Source of the DNA: Pseudidiomarina atlantica
GTDB taxonomy: Bacteria; Pseudomonadota; Gammaproteobacteria; Enterobacterales; Alteromonadaceae
DNA length: 64,000 nt
Direction of reading: 5' to 3'
NCBI RefSeq assembly: GCF_000753735.1
Contig: NZ_JPIN01000007.1
Coordinates: 176,504 to 240,503 of the forward strand
The translations under genes and the position numbers were made by a program. The notes under the pieces are model-generated. The model did no database searches and was not told where the DNA came from. It saw only the letters and a program-made list of their open reading frames with translations. Below, piece after piece: positions 37,566 to 46,851 of this stretch. How positions within the stretch are numbered: position 1 is the stretch's first letter; every line of letters starts with the position of its first letter.

Positions 37566-38944
37566 AAAACTTCCTCGCGCAATTGCTGTGCCAATGGTTG
37601 CCAGCCCTGCTCGACGAGCTGTTGGTAATAGCTACTCAATTGGTCGGTGCGCAACGCTTGTAAGAACGCTGGCGTCATTTCCAGATACTCGACCACCAAA
37701 CGACGCCGTCCAATACCGCTACCACCGCAACTGCTGCAGCCGGCACTAGCACCTACCAGACAATTGGGACAATCCTGTGGCACTAAGCGCTGTGCCATAA
37801 TGCCGGCCAATACCCCGGGTTGCGCCAAGCTAGCGGCCGAGAGGCCTAAGTCCACCAGTCGTTGCACCACCCCAAAACAGTCATGGGCATGAATTGTAGC
37901 GGTCACCAAATGGCCGGTAAGTGCGGCCGTGTATGCCGCGTGAGCGGTTTTACTATCGCGGATCTCACTGATCGAAATGACATCGGGATCCTCCCGCAAG
38001 GCTACCTTAACCATATTGGCAAAGTTCAACTCAGCATGTTCAGCCAGCACTGGCTTCTGCTCGACGTGTGGCTGCACAATCTCGATTGGATCTTCGAGCG
38101 AAATTATCTTCTGATCCGGCGGAATCATTAAATTAAATGCCGCTAAGCTGGTGGTTTTACCCTGCCCCGTTGGCCCAGCTACGATCAGTAAGCCTTGCGG
38201 TTGTTCGAGCAATAGCCGCAACTTGGCGACAATACTGGGGGCTAAACCTAACTCGGCATAGCTGAGAATTTTCTGACGCTCGAATTGCACTCGCATGGTC
38301 ACTGCAAAGCCGTTACGGATCGGAGATTTTTGCACGCGCAATCTTAAGCGCTGCGGTTGTCCCTGATGCACCACTGTCAAGTTAATACTAGCGCTTGACA
38401 AGCGTTGTTCGTCAAACAGTTCATGAAAGTCATCGGAGCTGGTATTTAGTGCCGCGGCGATGGCGGCAGCGAGCAGTTCGCGCGGTCGCTCGACGTGCCC
38501 CACCATACGACCATGCACACGAAATGAAAGCGCAGCAGCCTGTTGATCAAAACTTAAATGGATGTCTGATGCTTGCCAGTCTAACGCCTGCAACACCAGA
38601 TCTTCCAAAGCCTGCTGGGCTCTTGTGCGATCGAACAAATGTTGTTGTTGCTGTCTTTGTTGTTGTTGCTGTAGCGCATCGGCATCATGCAAAAAACTGC
38701 GAATATCTCGGGCATCGGCAAGTAGGTGCATACGAAACTGCTGCCGAGCGCGCAACTCTTCACGTAAATTAGTCAACACTAACGACGCGTGTTGCCAGGC
38801 CTCGTTACTGGCAACTAGACAGCCATCACTGGTGACCACCACCGCCAGACCACTCGATTGCTGTTCACTAAGCGCCAAGCACTCGCGCAAATAACGCCCG
38901 TCAGCTTCAGCTTCCTGCCATTCTTCATGAGTGATGTAGCGCAT
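37556..38944 (-). CDS. PilQ-like type IV pilus ATPase (GspE family)
   Basis: 462 residues. Walker A GPTGQGKTTS is near residue 256 and the Walker B/His box region is DVISISEIRDSKTA then ATIHAHDCFGVVQRL. A C4 zinc motif follows (CPNC...CSSCGGSG, about 415-428), as in assembly ATPases of the GspE/PilB/PilQ group. A glutamine run (about 93-103) marks a linker after the N-terminal domain. It powers pilin polymerisation from the cytoplasmic side. The naming follows plasmid R64, where PilQ is the ATPase, not the secretin. Confidence 0.9.
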   Translation of the reverse strand: MRYITHEEWQEAEADGRYLRECLALSEQQSSGLAVVVTSDGCLVASNEAWQHASLVLTNLREELRARQQFRMHLLADARDIRSFLHDADALQQQQQRQQQQHLFDRTRAQQALEDLVLQALDWQASDIHLSFDQQAAALSFRVHGRMVGHVERPRELLAAAIAAALNTSSDDFHELFDEQRLSSASINLTVVHQGQPQRLRLRVQKSPIRNGFAVTMRVQFERQKILSYAELGLAPSIVAKLRLLLEQPQGLLIVAGPTGQGKTTSLAAFNLMIPPDQKIISLEDPIEIVQPHVEQKPVLAEHAELNFANMVKVALREDPDVISISEIRDSKTAHAAYTAALTGHLVTATIHAHDCFGVVQRLVDLGLSAASLAQPGVLAGIMAQRLVPQDCPNCLVGASAGCSSCGGSGIGRRRLVVEYLEMTPAFLQALRTDQLSSYYQQLVEQGWQPLAQQLREEVLCH

Positions 38945-38945
38945 C

Positions 38946-39377
38946 TTACATGCCCTCCGGCAAACTGAAGCGACGCTCTACGCCAGCTCGCGAAACAATC
39001 AGATGTTGATCATCCACTTCGACCACGAAGCCGAACTCGCTGTGCGCCGGGGTCAGCAACCACTGTTGCTCGGCATCACTCAGTCGCACCCACAATTGCC
39101 GGTCGGTACGAATCACACTTTGTAGCCGCAGTCCAGCCAAACTCTCTTGCGCAGCCATTGGCACCGCATGCGATGGCGCATCAATAGCGGCGATCTCACT
39201 GCGTAGTTGAGCTGCTTGCAATTCATACTGTAATTTACGCACTTGTGCGGCAGCGCGCAGTTCAGCAAGCTCATCAATGCGTAACTGACTCACCTGTTGT
39301 AGTTGTTGCGCTAGTTCCGTTGTGGGCGTGGTTGCACTGGTCAAGACAACCCCAAGAAAACTGATCCATGTCATCAT
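38946..39377 (-). CDS. PilP-like pilus biogenesis protein
   Basis: 143 residues. A short hydrophobic N-terminus (about 3-16) suggests export; a helical stretch (LAQQLQQVSQLRIDELAELRAA) follows, then a beta-rich C-terminal domain (about 75-140). Size, layout and place between the PilO-like and PilQ-like genes match R64-type PilP, which acts in the periplasm near the secretin. ATGATGA overlap with the upstream stop. Called mainly by context; sequence alone would not settle it. Confidence 0.65.
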   Translation of the reverse strand: MMTWISFLGVVLTSATTPTTELAQQLQQVSQLRIDELAELRAAAQVRKLQYELQAAQLRSEIAAIDAPSHAVPMAAQESLAGLRLQSVIRTDRQLWVRLSDAEQQWLLTPAHSEFGFVVEVDDQHLIVSRAGVERRFSLPEGM

Positions 39378-40573
39378 GCTGCTGGGTCCTCTATTGCTGG
39401 TTGAAGTAGTTCGTAGTGGCGCAACGTCAGATCCAATTGCAAAGTTGCGCGATAGGATAGTTTAAGACCAATGATGCGCAGCTGTCGGTTGGTCAATAGC
39501 GCCTGCACGCGACGCAACTCCTCCCAACTGGTCGTCGGCAGCAACAGTTGCCATTGTTGCCATTGAAACCACTGGTCTTGCCCGCGCTGCACCGCATTCA
39601 CTTGCAACTTGGGGAAATAGCGTTGTGCATTATCTTGCCAGGCCACGACTGACCAAGGCTCGCTCTGCTGCGGCTGGCTCCAACGCGGCTTATCAAGCAT
39701 CGCAACGAGTTGTGTGGTCGCTTTGCCCGATTGCAATTGCCAGTCACTCGCTACTTGCGCCAGCAACTCCTCGCTGCGTCCGTAATTGGCTCGCAACTGC
39801 GCAGTCAATCGATTGCCTTGAAGATGCGCACTTTGCCATTGCCAGCCCGCTAAATGTTCAAATCCGGCAAACAACCGCGGCAAGTCCGCTAATAGATCCA
39901 GCGCTAATCCCGTCGGCGCAGGAGCAATTTGCGTTGGTTGTGTAGTATCCGCAGTGCTGGGTTGCGGCCAGAAGTACCACGCCACCATTGCCGCGCTGGC
40001 ACACGCAAGGAGTAGTGCCAATAACAGTCGTTGTCGCTGTTGCCCCGCAGTAGGTTGCTGCAAACCCCGGAGTCGTGCCGGCTTTAAGAGCCGTAGGTCC
40101 TGAATATCAACTTGTGCCACCAGTAACCGCCAGCTGCTTAATTGTTGGCGACAAAATTGTTCAAGCTCCGCGGGGGCACTTTTGGCAAGTAACAATGCCG
40201 AGTCACTACGCCCACCGCTTTTCATTTCACTAAGTTGTAGTTGGATATGCGCCGCGCCATCGGCGTCATGTTCAACCGCACAGCAATGTAATAACTGCTG
40301 TTCCTGCCAGGCGACACAAACGAGCTGCCCCTGCCACAACGCCAAATAGATTCCGTGTCGAATTTTGGCGAATTGTCGACGAACGCAAATGGCTAAGTCA
40401 TATTGTTCACTCGTGCTTGCTTCCGCACTGCAGGCAAGCCAATAGTGGCGCCCTTGCCGAACCAAAGCGTAGCGTTGTAAGTTTCGACTTTTCGCTAATT
40501 TGAGCGCAGCAGCTACTGCGCGACTTGATTTCACTTGCTGTCGCCACGCATTAATCAACCACAACTCACTCAT
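39374..40573 (-). CDS. PilO-like pilin accessory protein
   Basis: 399 residues. A cytoplasmic domain (about 1-185) is followed by a single transmembrane helix (about 189-208, LLLALLLACASAAMVAWYFW) and a periplasmic domain (about 220-399). This bitopic design is that of R64-type PilO (pilin accessory protein), an inner membrane part of the type IVb machine. The stop/start overlap with the secretin gene upstream is TGATG, and with PilP downstream ATGA. It is rich in Gln, Leu and Trp like its neighbours. The name follows R64 and does not mean the PilO of type IVa systems. Confidence 0.75.
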   Translation of the reverse strand: MSELWLINAWRQQVKSSRAVAAALKLAKSRNLQRYALVRQGRHYWLACSAEASTSEQYDLAICVRRQFAKIRHGIYLALWQGQLVCVAWQEQQLLHCCAVEHDADGAAHIQLQLSEMKSGGRSDSALLLAKSAPAELEQFCRQQLSSWRLLVAQVDIQDLRLLKPARLRGLQQPTAGQQRQRLLLALLLACASAAMVAWYFWPQPSTADTTQPTQIAPAPTGLALDLLADLPRLFAGFEHLAGWQWQSAHLQGNRLTAQLRANYGRSEELLAQVASDWQLQSGKATTQLVAMLDKPRWSQPQQSEPWSVVAWQDNAQRYFPKLQVNAVQRGQDQWFQWQQWQLLLPTTSWEELRRVQALLTNRQLRIIGLKLSYRATLQLDLTLRHYELLQPAIEDPAA

Positions 40574-42063
40574 CAGTTAGACTCCCGATGAATGATGGTC
40601 GGCGTTAGCAAAACTAAGGTTTCACTCTGCCGCTGCTGGTTCAACTGTTCGCCACCCAGCAACCAACTCACCCAGCTTTGTTGCTGCTGTTGCTGTTCAC
40701 GCTCATTGCGCAGCCCAGAAAGCAGCAAGGTTTGGCCATCGCCAACCACCGCTTGCATAAAAAACTGCTTACGATTGGTATGGGGCGTTTGAATCAATTG
40801 TTCGCCTGAACGCACCTCATCGATACGTTGCAGATCAGATAACTCGGTCGAGAGCTGCAGAATCACTTCGCCATGGCGAATACTCGGCAAAACATAAAGC
40901 TCAAACCCTGTGCTCACGACGCCGGGCTGTAATGTGCTGGTCGCGCCAACATTGACAGTGTTGGTGGTTCCTGAGCTCGCCAAGTAGGTAGCATTGTCTT
41001 GTAAGGCAATCTTAGCGATTTGATTGTTGAGACTTAGCACCCGCGGCTGATTATTGATACGCACCAGACCTTGCTGCTCGAGCGCCTGCAAAAAGACTTC
41101 TGAGCCACTCATGCGTCCAGTTTGACGCTGCCAGAACAACTGTCCACCCAGCGCTTCCGCGGCGTTACCCAACGCGCCACCGGTCATACCGAACAGTGTA
41201 TTGCCGCCAGCAGACTCAGCCAGCGCCCGCCAGTTTACCGCATGTTGTTGCTCATCGTTGAAGCTCACTTCAATGATCTGTACTTCGATAGCTACTTGTC
41301 GTGTTAGGCGCTCATTTTGCTGCTGCAGATAACGTTCCACTTGCGCTACATGATGGGGGGTATCTTTCACCAGCACTGAGGTAGAACTTTGATTGATCTG
41401 TAACTGCCCTTCCGCTGAGAGCAATAAGCTAAGTGCGATGCGCAAATCTTCCCAAACATTATGCTGGTTGTTACTAAAATTACTAAACTGATCACTGCTG
41501 GCGACCGCAGCCGTTGCAGCCTCACCCGCTTGACGTTGTTGTCCTTGACGCTGGTCGCGGTTCCCCATAAAAAATTCACTCGCACCCGCAATAAATGCGA
41601 CATCAAACTCGGCGGTTTGCCAGCGGCTTATCACGACACGTTCAGCTTCAGTGTCGATAAACCAATTGCTATTTTGCCCAAGACGGCGGAGCAAACCCGC
41701 GATATCGCCTTGGTAATGAATACTCACGCGTTCATCAGCAAGCTTAGGTTCGGTAAACCACACACCCACCGCTTGCCCGAGCAAACTATCTTGCAGCAGA
41801 TCGCGCACCGCAACCTGTTGCGCGCTCACCGTCACAGGAGCACTCAAATAGCCGGGTTGCTCGGCAAGATCAGCAGCAGGTAATTCAACAAATAATTCAT
41901 CACTGTGATGCACGGTGAGTGCCTCAGTTATCGGCGTGCTCTGCCGATGCAGTTCCGCCAATTCTGCCAACGCCCGCTGCTTAGTGTCAGCTAGGGATGA
42001 CTCAGATGGTGCTGCGCAAGCGGTTAACCAGGCGGCGCAGCTCAACATCAACCACCACTTCAT
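40573..42063 (-). CDS. PilN-like lipoprotein secretin
   Basis: 496 residues. A lipoprotein signal with lipobox LTAC (Cys16) starts the protein. N-domains (about 65-165) are followed by a linker rich in Gln and Asn (about 170-200) and the secretin core (about 260-490) with VQIIEVSFNDEQQHAVNW, GLVRINNQPRVLSLNNQIAKI and the C-terminal LVLLTPTII. It forms the outer membrane channel for the pilus. Lipid-anchored secretins are typical of type IVb loci (BfpB, TcpC, R64 PilN), whereas type IVa PilQ and MSHA MshL have other layouts. Overlaps both neighbours by 3-4 bp. Confidence 0.9.
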   Translation of the reverse strand: MKWWLMLSCAAWLTACAAPSESSLADTKQRALAELAELHRQSTPITEALTVHHSDELFVELPAADLAEQPGYLSAPVTVSAQQVAVRDLLQDSLLGQAVGVWFTEPKLADERVSIHYQGDIAGLLRRLGQNSNWFIDTEAERVVISRWQTAEFDVAFIAGASEFFMGNRDQRQGQQRQAGEAATAAVASSDQFSNFSNNQHNVWEDLRIALSLLLSAEGQLQINQSSTSVLVKDTPHHVAQVERYLQQQNERLTRQVAIEVQIIEVSFNDEQQHAVNWRALAESAGGNTLFGMTGGALGNAAEALGGQLFWQRQTGRMSGSEVFLQALEQQGLVRINNQPRVLSLNNQIAKIALQDNATYLASSGTTNTVNVGATSTLQPGVVSTGFELYVLPSIRHGEVILQLSTELSDLQRIDEVRSGEQLIQTPHTNRKQFFMQAVVGDGQTLLLSGLRNEREQQQQQQSWVSWLLGGEQLNQQRQSETLVLLTPTIIHRESN

Positions 42064-42455
42064 GACGAACGCTCGGTACGCATGCTTACCACGGCGCTAC
42101 GATTTGCATAGAGCGTCAGTTGTAAACCGAAGGGTTTGAGGATCTGCGTTAGTGCGCTGTTGTAGGAGTCAGCTTCAAGCTGATAGGCGGTCGCCCAACG
42201 AAAGTGGGGGGAGGCCTGCCAATACACTTTATCAACCTGAAAATGCTGCAGTAACAAGCTTTCAATTTGCGGTTGTAACAGCCCAGGCTCGAGCAGCACA
42301 GTGACGGCGTTTATTACTTGTTCAGGTTCAGCAACTGTTGTCGGCAGTTGCCGCTGCGCCGGACGTTCAAATGAGGTATTAAAAGGTTGGCATACACTTG
42401 GCGCCGTATCCTTGGCGCCAAGCAGACTTATGAAAAGCCAAAGTAAAGAACTCAT
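42060..42455 (-). CDS. PilL/TcpQ-like protein, first gene of the pilus cluster
   Basis: 131 residues. A hydrophobic N-terminus (about 1-13, MSSLLWLFISLLG) suggests a signal peptide. The C-terminal half (WRATA-like WATAYQLEADSYNSALTQIL, then PFGLQLTLYANRSAV) has the shape of the TcpQ/PilL C-terminal domain that works with the secretin in type IVb pili. R64 PilL is far longer, so this is a minimal form. The ATG has a very strong GGAGGTCGTTAC site. It overlaps the secretin start by ATGA and opens the nine-gene operon. Assignment is tentative. Confidence 0.55.
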   Translation of the reverse strand: MSSLLWLFISLLGAKDTAPSVCQPFNTSFERPAQRQLPTTVAEPEQVINAVTVLLEPGLLQPQIESLLLQHFQVDKVYWQASPHFRWATAYQLEADSYNSALTQILKPFGLQLTLYANRSAVVSMRTERSS

Positions 42456-42508
42456 GTAACGACCTCCATGTCTGAGTTAACCATCGCGTATCGTTGCGAT
42501 GTTCATTC

Positions 42509-42537
42509 ACTTTAGTCGTTCACTAGGCTTCCCTCAA
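42509..42537 (-). promoter_or_regulatory. Candidate promoter of the pilus operon
   Basis: On the minus strand TTGAGG (42537-42532) and TAAAGT (42514-42509), each four of six, have a 17-bp spacer. They lie between the topA stop and the first pilus gene, giving a leader of about 50 nt. No terminator was seen after topA, so read-through is also possible. Confidence 0.4.
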
Positions 42538-42564
42538 TTGCCTAAAATCGGATTGTGGTTAGCG

Positions 42565-45198
42565 TTATTTCTTACGTTTCTTCGGCTCTTGAACCTGCCA
42601 CTTACCACCGCGATAATAGGCTTGCCAGCCCGTGGGCTTGCCGTTCTCTTCGGTGATGACATATTGCTCTTTTTGCTTACGGCTATAGCGCACGATAGCT
42701 TCGTTACCGTTATCGTCTTCCAGCGGCGCTTCGGCCAAATAATGGAATTTACTCGGTATCCGATCTTTAAAGCGCTTCAACTCGGCCACTTTCACGGCGC
42801 GAGTTTCACGCGATTTCGGGAAAGTATTGGCCGACATAAATATGCCCGATGCACCGTCACGCAACACAAAATACGCATCTGAGTTCTCGCACGGTAGCTC
42901 AGGGAACGGCACCGGATCTTCCTTCGGTGGCGCAGGTTGGCCGTTTTTCAGCAGTTTCCTAGTGTTCTTACACTCGTCATTACTGCAGTCGAAATACTTG
43001 CCAAAACGCCCCGTTTTCAGTTGCATGTCACTGCCACAGCGATCACACTCAAGGACTGGACCATCATAGCCCTTGATTCGAAAGGTACCTTCCTCAATAA
43101 CATAACCATCGCAGGCCGGGTTATTACCACACACATGTAGCTTGCGTTTCTCGTCGATCAAGTAGCTATCCATCGCGGTACCGCATTTCGGGCAGCGCTT
43201 TTTCGCACGTAAGGCGTTGGTTTCTGCTTCTTCATCATCGCTGACTTTGACCGCTTCTTCGCCCGGCAGCAGATTGATAGTTTGCGTACAGCGTTCTTTT
43301 GGCGGTAGTTCATAGCCAGAGCACCCCAGGAAGACCCCGGTTGAAGCCGTGCGAATCCCCATAGGACGGCCACACTTCGGGCATTTAATGTCGGTCATCA
43401 CCATTTGATTGCCGCGCATACCGCCCTCATCTGGCGGTAACTCAGCTTGCGCTAGCTTTTTCGAAAACTCTGCATAGAAGGCATCAAGGGTGTCTTTCCA
43501 ATTGCGCTTACCCTCGGCGATATCATCCAGTGCTTGCTCCATTTCAGCAGTGAAATTGTAGTTGAGCAAACGCGAGAAATTTTCAACCAAACGGTCGTTG
43601 ACGATTTCACCCATTTTTTCGGCATAGAAGCGCCGATTCTCGACCCGCACATAACCACGGTCTTGTATGGTTGAGATAATCGCCGCATAGGTCGACGGCC
43701 GGCCGATCCCACGTTTTTCGAGCTCTTTAACCAAAGAGGCCTCGCTGTAACGCGCCGGCGGCTTAGTGAAATGCTGTTGCGGGTCAATGGCTTTAAGATC
43801 CAGCGTATCGCCCTGCTTCACATCGGGCAAAGTCGCGTCTTCGGCGTTCTTCGAGCCTGCTGGTGGTTGCACTTTCGTCCAACCGGCAAAGCGCATTACC
43901 CGACCACGCGCTTTCAGCTCATAGTCCCCCGCAGCTACCGTAATGGTGGTCGCATCGTACTGAGCTGGCGTCATTTGACAGGCGACAAATTGGCGCCAAA
44001 TCAATTCATACAAGCGTTGCGCATCACGTTCCATATCCTTCAAACTTTCAGACTTCACGCCAACATTGGACGGACGAATAGCTTCGTGCGCCTCTTGTGC
44101 GTTGGATTTTGCACCATAAACGTTCGGCTTCGCCGGCAAATAATCCTTGCCAAAGTTCTTTTCGATGTAGCTCCGACAGGTGGCAACCGCTTCTTGACTC
44201 AAATTGGTGGAATCCGTACGCATATAGGTAATGTGACCGGCTTCGTACAAACGCTGGGCCAACATCATGGTCTTCTTCACACCAAAGCCAAGTCGGGTGC
44301 TGGCCGCCTGCTGCAGCGTCGAAGTAATAAAAGGTGCTGACGGACGGCTGCTGGTGGGCTTATCTTCCCGCGCCAAAACCTTATAGGTGGCACTTTGCAA
44401 CGCTTTGACCGCTACATCGGCAGCGTCTTTGTCGGTAGCCTTAAAAGTTTTGCCTTGGTACTTGGCAACCTGCATACGTAATGCTTCGGCAGTAGCCGTT
44501 GCGAGGTCGGTATAGATGTCCCAGTATTCTTCTGGCACAAAGGCTTTAATTTCACGCTCACGCTCAACCACTAGCCGCACGGCGACCGACTGTACACGTC
44601 CAGCCGACAACCCACGCGCAATCTTCTTCCACAGTAATGGCGACACCATAAAGCCGACCACGCGGTCGAGGAAGCGGCGCGTCTGTTGCGCATTGACACG
44701 GTCAATATTCAAATGGGCTGGACGTGAAAACGCGTCTTGAATCGCATTTTTAGTGATTTCGTTAAAGACTACCCGACGAAAACGATCGTCATCGCCACCA
44801 ATGAGTTCACGCAGATGCCAAGCAATGGCTTCTCCTTCACGGTCCAAATCCGTCGCGAGGTAAATAGAGTCAGCTTTACTGGCTAGTTTCTTTAATTCGT
44901 TAACGACCTTCTCTTTGCCAGGGAGCACCTCGTAGTGAGCTTCCCAGCCGTGCTCGGGGTCGACCCCCATACGCATCACCAACTTACGAAACTCGCGCTT
45001 CTGTTTATACGCTTCTTTTTCTTCATCTGACATCTTGCGCACTTCGGCCGGCGATTTTTTCGCAACTTCACCAGTGGCTTTGGTAGGAAGGTCACGCACG
45101 TGGCCGACACTCGATTTCACAATAAAATCGTTGCCTAAATATTTATTGATCGTTTTAGCCTTGGCGGGGGATTCCACGATTACTAGTGATTTTGCCAT
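42565..45198 (-). CDS. topA: DNA topoisomerase I
   Basis: 877 residues (E. coli 865). The TOPRIM domain starts [21 protein letters not shown] and has the acidic motif [16 protein letters not shown] (about 110-125). The catalytic tyrosine is in [12 protein letters not shown] (about residue 328). C-terminal zinc ribbons are visible as [18 protein letters not shown] with CGNNPAC, and CDRCGSDM with CSNDEC. It relaxes negative supercoils. It has its own promoter region shared with divergent astB and is followed by the pilus operon on the same strand. Confidence 0.98.
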   Translation of the reverse strand: MAKSLVIVESPAKAKTINKYLGNDFIVKSSVGHVRDLPTKATGEVAKKSPAEVRKMSDEEKEAYKQKREFRKLVMRMGVDPEHGWEAHYEVLPGKEKVVNELKKLASKADSIYLATDLDREGEAIAWHLRELIGGDDDRFRRVVFNEITKNAIQDAFSRPAHLNIDRVNAQQTRRFLDRVVGFMVSPLLWKKIARGLSAGRVQSVAVRLVVEREREIKAFVPEEYWDIYTDLATATAEALRMQVAKYQGKTFKATDKDAADVAVKALQSATYKVLAREDKPTSSRPSAPFITSTLQQAASTRLGFGVKKTMMLAQRLYEAGHITYMRTDSTNLSQEAVATCRSYIEKNFGKDYLPAKPNVYGAKSNAQEAHEAIRPSNVGVKSESLKDMERDAQRLYELIWRQFVACQMTPAQYDATTITVAAGDYELKARGRVMRFAGWTKVQPPAGSKNAEDATLPDVKQGDTLDLKAIDPQQHFTKPPARYSEASLVKELEKRGIGRPSTYAAIISTIQDRGYVRVENRRFYAEKMGEIVNDRLVENFSRLLNYNFTAEMEQALDDIAEGKRNWKDTLDAFYAEFSKKLAQAELPPDEGGMRGNQMVMTDIKCPKCGRPMGIRTASTGVFLGCSGYELPPKERCTQTINLLPGEEAVKVSDDEEAETNALRAKKRCPKCGTAMDSYLIDEKRKLHVCGNNPACDGYVIEEGTFRIKGYDGPVLECDRCGSDMQLKTGRFGKYFDCSNDECKNTRKLLKNGQPAPPKEDPVPFPELPCENSDAYFVLRDGASGIFMSANTFPKSRETRAVKVAELKRFKDRIPSKFHYLAEAPLEDDNGNEAIVRYSRKQKEQYVITEENGKPTGWQAYYRGGKWQVQEPKKRKK

Positions 45199-45237
45199 GC
45201 GTCCTTTATGTCCTAGTCAAGAAGGGATCTTTTTTTA

Positions 45238-45266
45238 GATATATCGCTTCTACCGTCACGAAACAA
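45238..45266 (-). promoter_or_regulatory. Candidate topA promoter
   Basis: On the minus strand TTGTTT (45266-45261) and TATATC (45243-45238) are 17 bp apart, giving a leader of about 33 nt before the topA ATG. The -35 match is weak. Confidence 0.4.
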
Positions 45267-45298
45267 CCATGATTGGTAAAAATCATAAAAATTCGTCT

Positions 45299-45313
45299 AT
45301 AGCTTATAGCTAT
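45299..45313. promoter_or_regulatory. Perfect inverted repeat upstream of astB
   Basis: ATAGCT-TAT-AGCTAT is a 6-3-6 palindrome 55 bp upstream of the astB -35 box and 33 bp upstream of the topA -35. It does not match the ARG box. It may be an operator for either gene; no regulator can be named. Confidence 0.3.
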
Positions 45314-45367
45314 GCAAGCACAACTCGGATCACCTTGTTTTACGCGGAGTTGCAGGCTTTGAAGGGC

Positions 45368-45396
45368 TTACACAAGCGAGTTGATGTGCGTATAAT
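45368..45396 (+). promoter_or_regulatory. astB promoter
   Basis: TTACAC (45368-45373, four of six) and a perfect TATAAT (45391-45396) have a 17-bp spacer. A transcript would start near 45403, giving a 34-nt leader with the GGAGG site before the GTG start. Confidence 0.65.
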
Positions 45397-45436
45397 AGCG
45401 ACTCTTGACTTGCTTGCAACTGCAATGGAGGAATTC

Positions 45437-46783
45437 GTGAGCACTCAGCATTTTGAAGTGAACTTCGATGGCTTAGTCGGCCCGACCCACAATTACGCTG
45501 GACTATCCTTTGGCAATGTCGCCTCGCTGTCCAACGCTAAAGCTGTGTCTAGCCCGCGTTCCGCCGCTAAGCAAGGCTTACAGAAAATGAAAGCATTGCA
45601 CGATATGGGCATGGTGCAAGGCGTACTTGCCCCCCACGAACGTCCCGATATCGCCACCTTACGCCGCCTCGGTTTTACCGGTAACGATGGCGAAGTTTTA
45701 TATAAAGCAGCAACGCAAGCACCGGAGATCTATCAAGCCGTATGCTCAGCTTCGAGCATGTGGACAGCTAATGCGGCTACTGTCTCGCCAGGTGCTGACA
45801 CAGCAAATGGTAAAGTTCACTTCACCCCAGCCAACCTAACCAACAAATTTCACCGTTCGTTAGAGCCTATGACCAGCGGTCGCATTTTACAGGCGATGTT
45901 CAATAACTCGCGTTATTTCGAACATCACTTGCACTTGCCTGACAATGAGCATTTTGGCGACGAAGGTGCAGCGAACCACACCCGCTTGTGCAGTAATTAC
46001 GGTCATGCCGGTGTTGAAATCTTTACTTTTGGGCGTTACGCCTTCGATAGTAGCAAGCCAGCTCCAACCAAATTCCCAGCGCGGCAAACCTTCGAGGCAT
46101 CACAAGCGATTGCACGCTTGCATGGGTTGAGCGACGAAAATACCGTCTATATTCAGCAAAATCCTGACGTAATTGACCAAGGTGTGTTTCACAATGACGT
46201 TATCGCTGTCGGTAACCAGAACGTATTGTTCTATCATGAGCAAGCGTTTCTCGACACCGAGGCGAAATTACGCGAAATCCAGCAGAAGTTCGGCGATCAA
46301 GCGCTACATTTCATCGAAGTTAAAACTAATGAAGTGAGTGTGGCAGACGCTGTGCAGACCTACTTGTTTAACACCCAATTGCTCACCATGCCGGATGGCA
46401 CTATGGCGATTATCGCCCCGACTGAGTGCCAAGATAATCCGCGCGTGGCGGCTTACTTAGAAGATTTAGTGAAGCGCGATACGCCGATTCAGCGCGTCCA
46501 CTTTTTTGATGTGAAGCAAAGCATGCGTAATGGTGGTGGCCCTGCCTGCTTGCGTTTGCGCGTCGCTCTCAACGACGATGAGTTAGCCGCAGTGAATCCA
46601 GCCGTGATCATGTCTGACAGCTTGTTTGAACGTTTAAATCAATGGGTCGACAAGCACTATCGCGATGAACTGAGCGTGGCTGATCTACGCGATCCGCAAC
46701 TACTTAATGAATCGCGCGCGGCACTCGATGAGCTCACGCAAATCTTAAAACTCGGTTCGGTTTACCCGTTCCAACAAGCCTAA
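45437..46783 (+). CDS. astB: N-succinylarginine dihydrolase AstB
   Basis: 448 residues (E. coli 447). It hydrolyses N2-succinylarginine to succinylornithine, CO2 and ammonia, step two of the ammonia-producing arginine succinyltransferase pathway. Strong family stretches include [21 protein letters not shown] at the N-terminus, [41 protein letters not shown] (catalytic Cys) and NLGS-like [10 protein letters not shown] at the end. The GTG at 45437 is chosen because GGAGG lies 5 nt upstream and the protein then aligns with its family; a longer in-frame start at 45269 would include the promoter. No other ast gene is in the window. Confidence 0.96.
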   Translation: MSTQHFEVNFDGLVGPTHNYAGLSFGNVASLSNAKAVSSPRSAAKQGLQKMKALHDMGMVQGVLAPHERPDIATLRRLGFTGNDGEVLYKAATQAPEIYQAVCSASSMWTANAATVSPGADTANGKVHFTPANLTNKFHRSLEPMTSGRILQAMFNNSRYFEHHLHLPDNEHFGDEGAANHTRLCSNYGHAGVEIFTFGRYAFDSSKPAPTKFPARQTFEASQAIARLHGLSDENTVYIQQNPDVIDQGVFHNDVIAVGNQNVLFYHEQAFLDTEAKLREIQQKFGDQALHFIEVKTNEVSVADAVQTYLFNTQLLTMPDGTMAIIAPTECQDNPRVAAYLEDLVKRDTPIQRVHFFDVKQSMRNGGGPACLRLRVALNDDELAAVNPAVIMSDSLFERLNQWVDKHYRDELSVADLRDPQLLNESRAALDELTQILKLGSVYPFQQA

Positions 46784-46790
46784 AACAACA

Positions 46791-46816
46791 AAGCCGAGCA
46801 TCCGCTCGGCTTTTTT
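46791..46816 (+). terminator. Terminator between astB and purF
   Basis: The stem AAGCCGAGC / GCTCGGCTT (46791-46799 with 46804-46812) has a 4-nt loop and six T. It is 7 bp past the astB stop. The reverse strand has a less pure U-tract, but it may also serve purF, whose stop is 36 bp away. Confidence 0.9.
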
Positions 46817-46851
46817 CACTCACGAATAACGACTAACGAATAACCGTCTTT

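Noticed and set aside
34451..42455. MSHA pilus locus
   Set aside because: Considered because MSHA genes are common in this order. The lipoprotein secretin, bitopic PilO-like protein, PilP-like protein and PilV-like pilin fit the R64 type better, and mshH/I/J/K/M/N-like genes are missing.
43771..44340. 189-codon open frame on the plus strand
   Set aside because: It lies entirely within topA on the opposite strand and has no family features.
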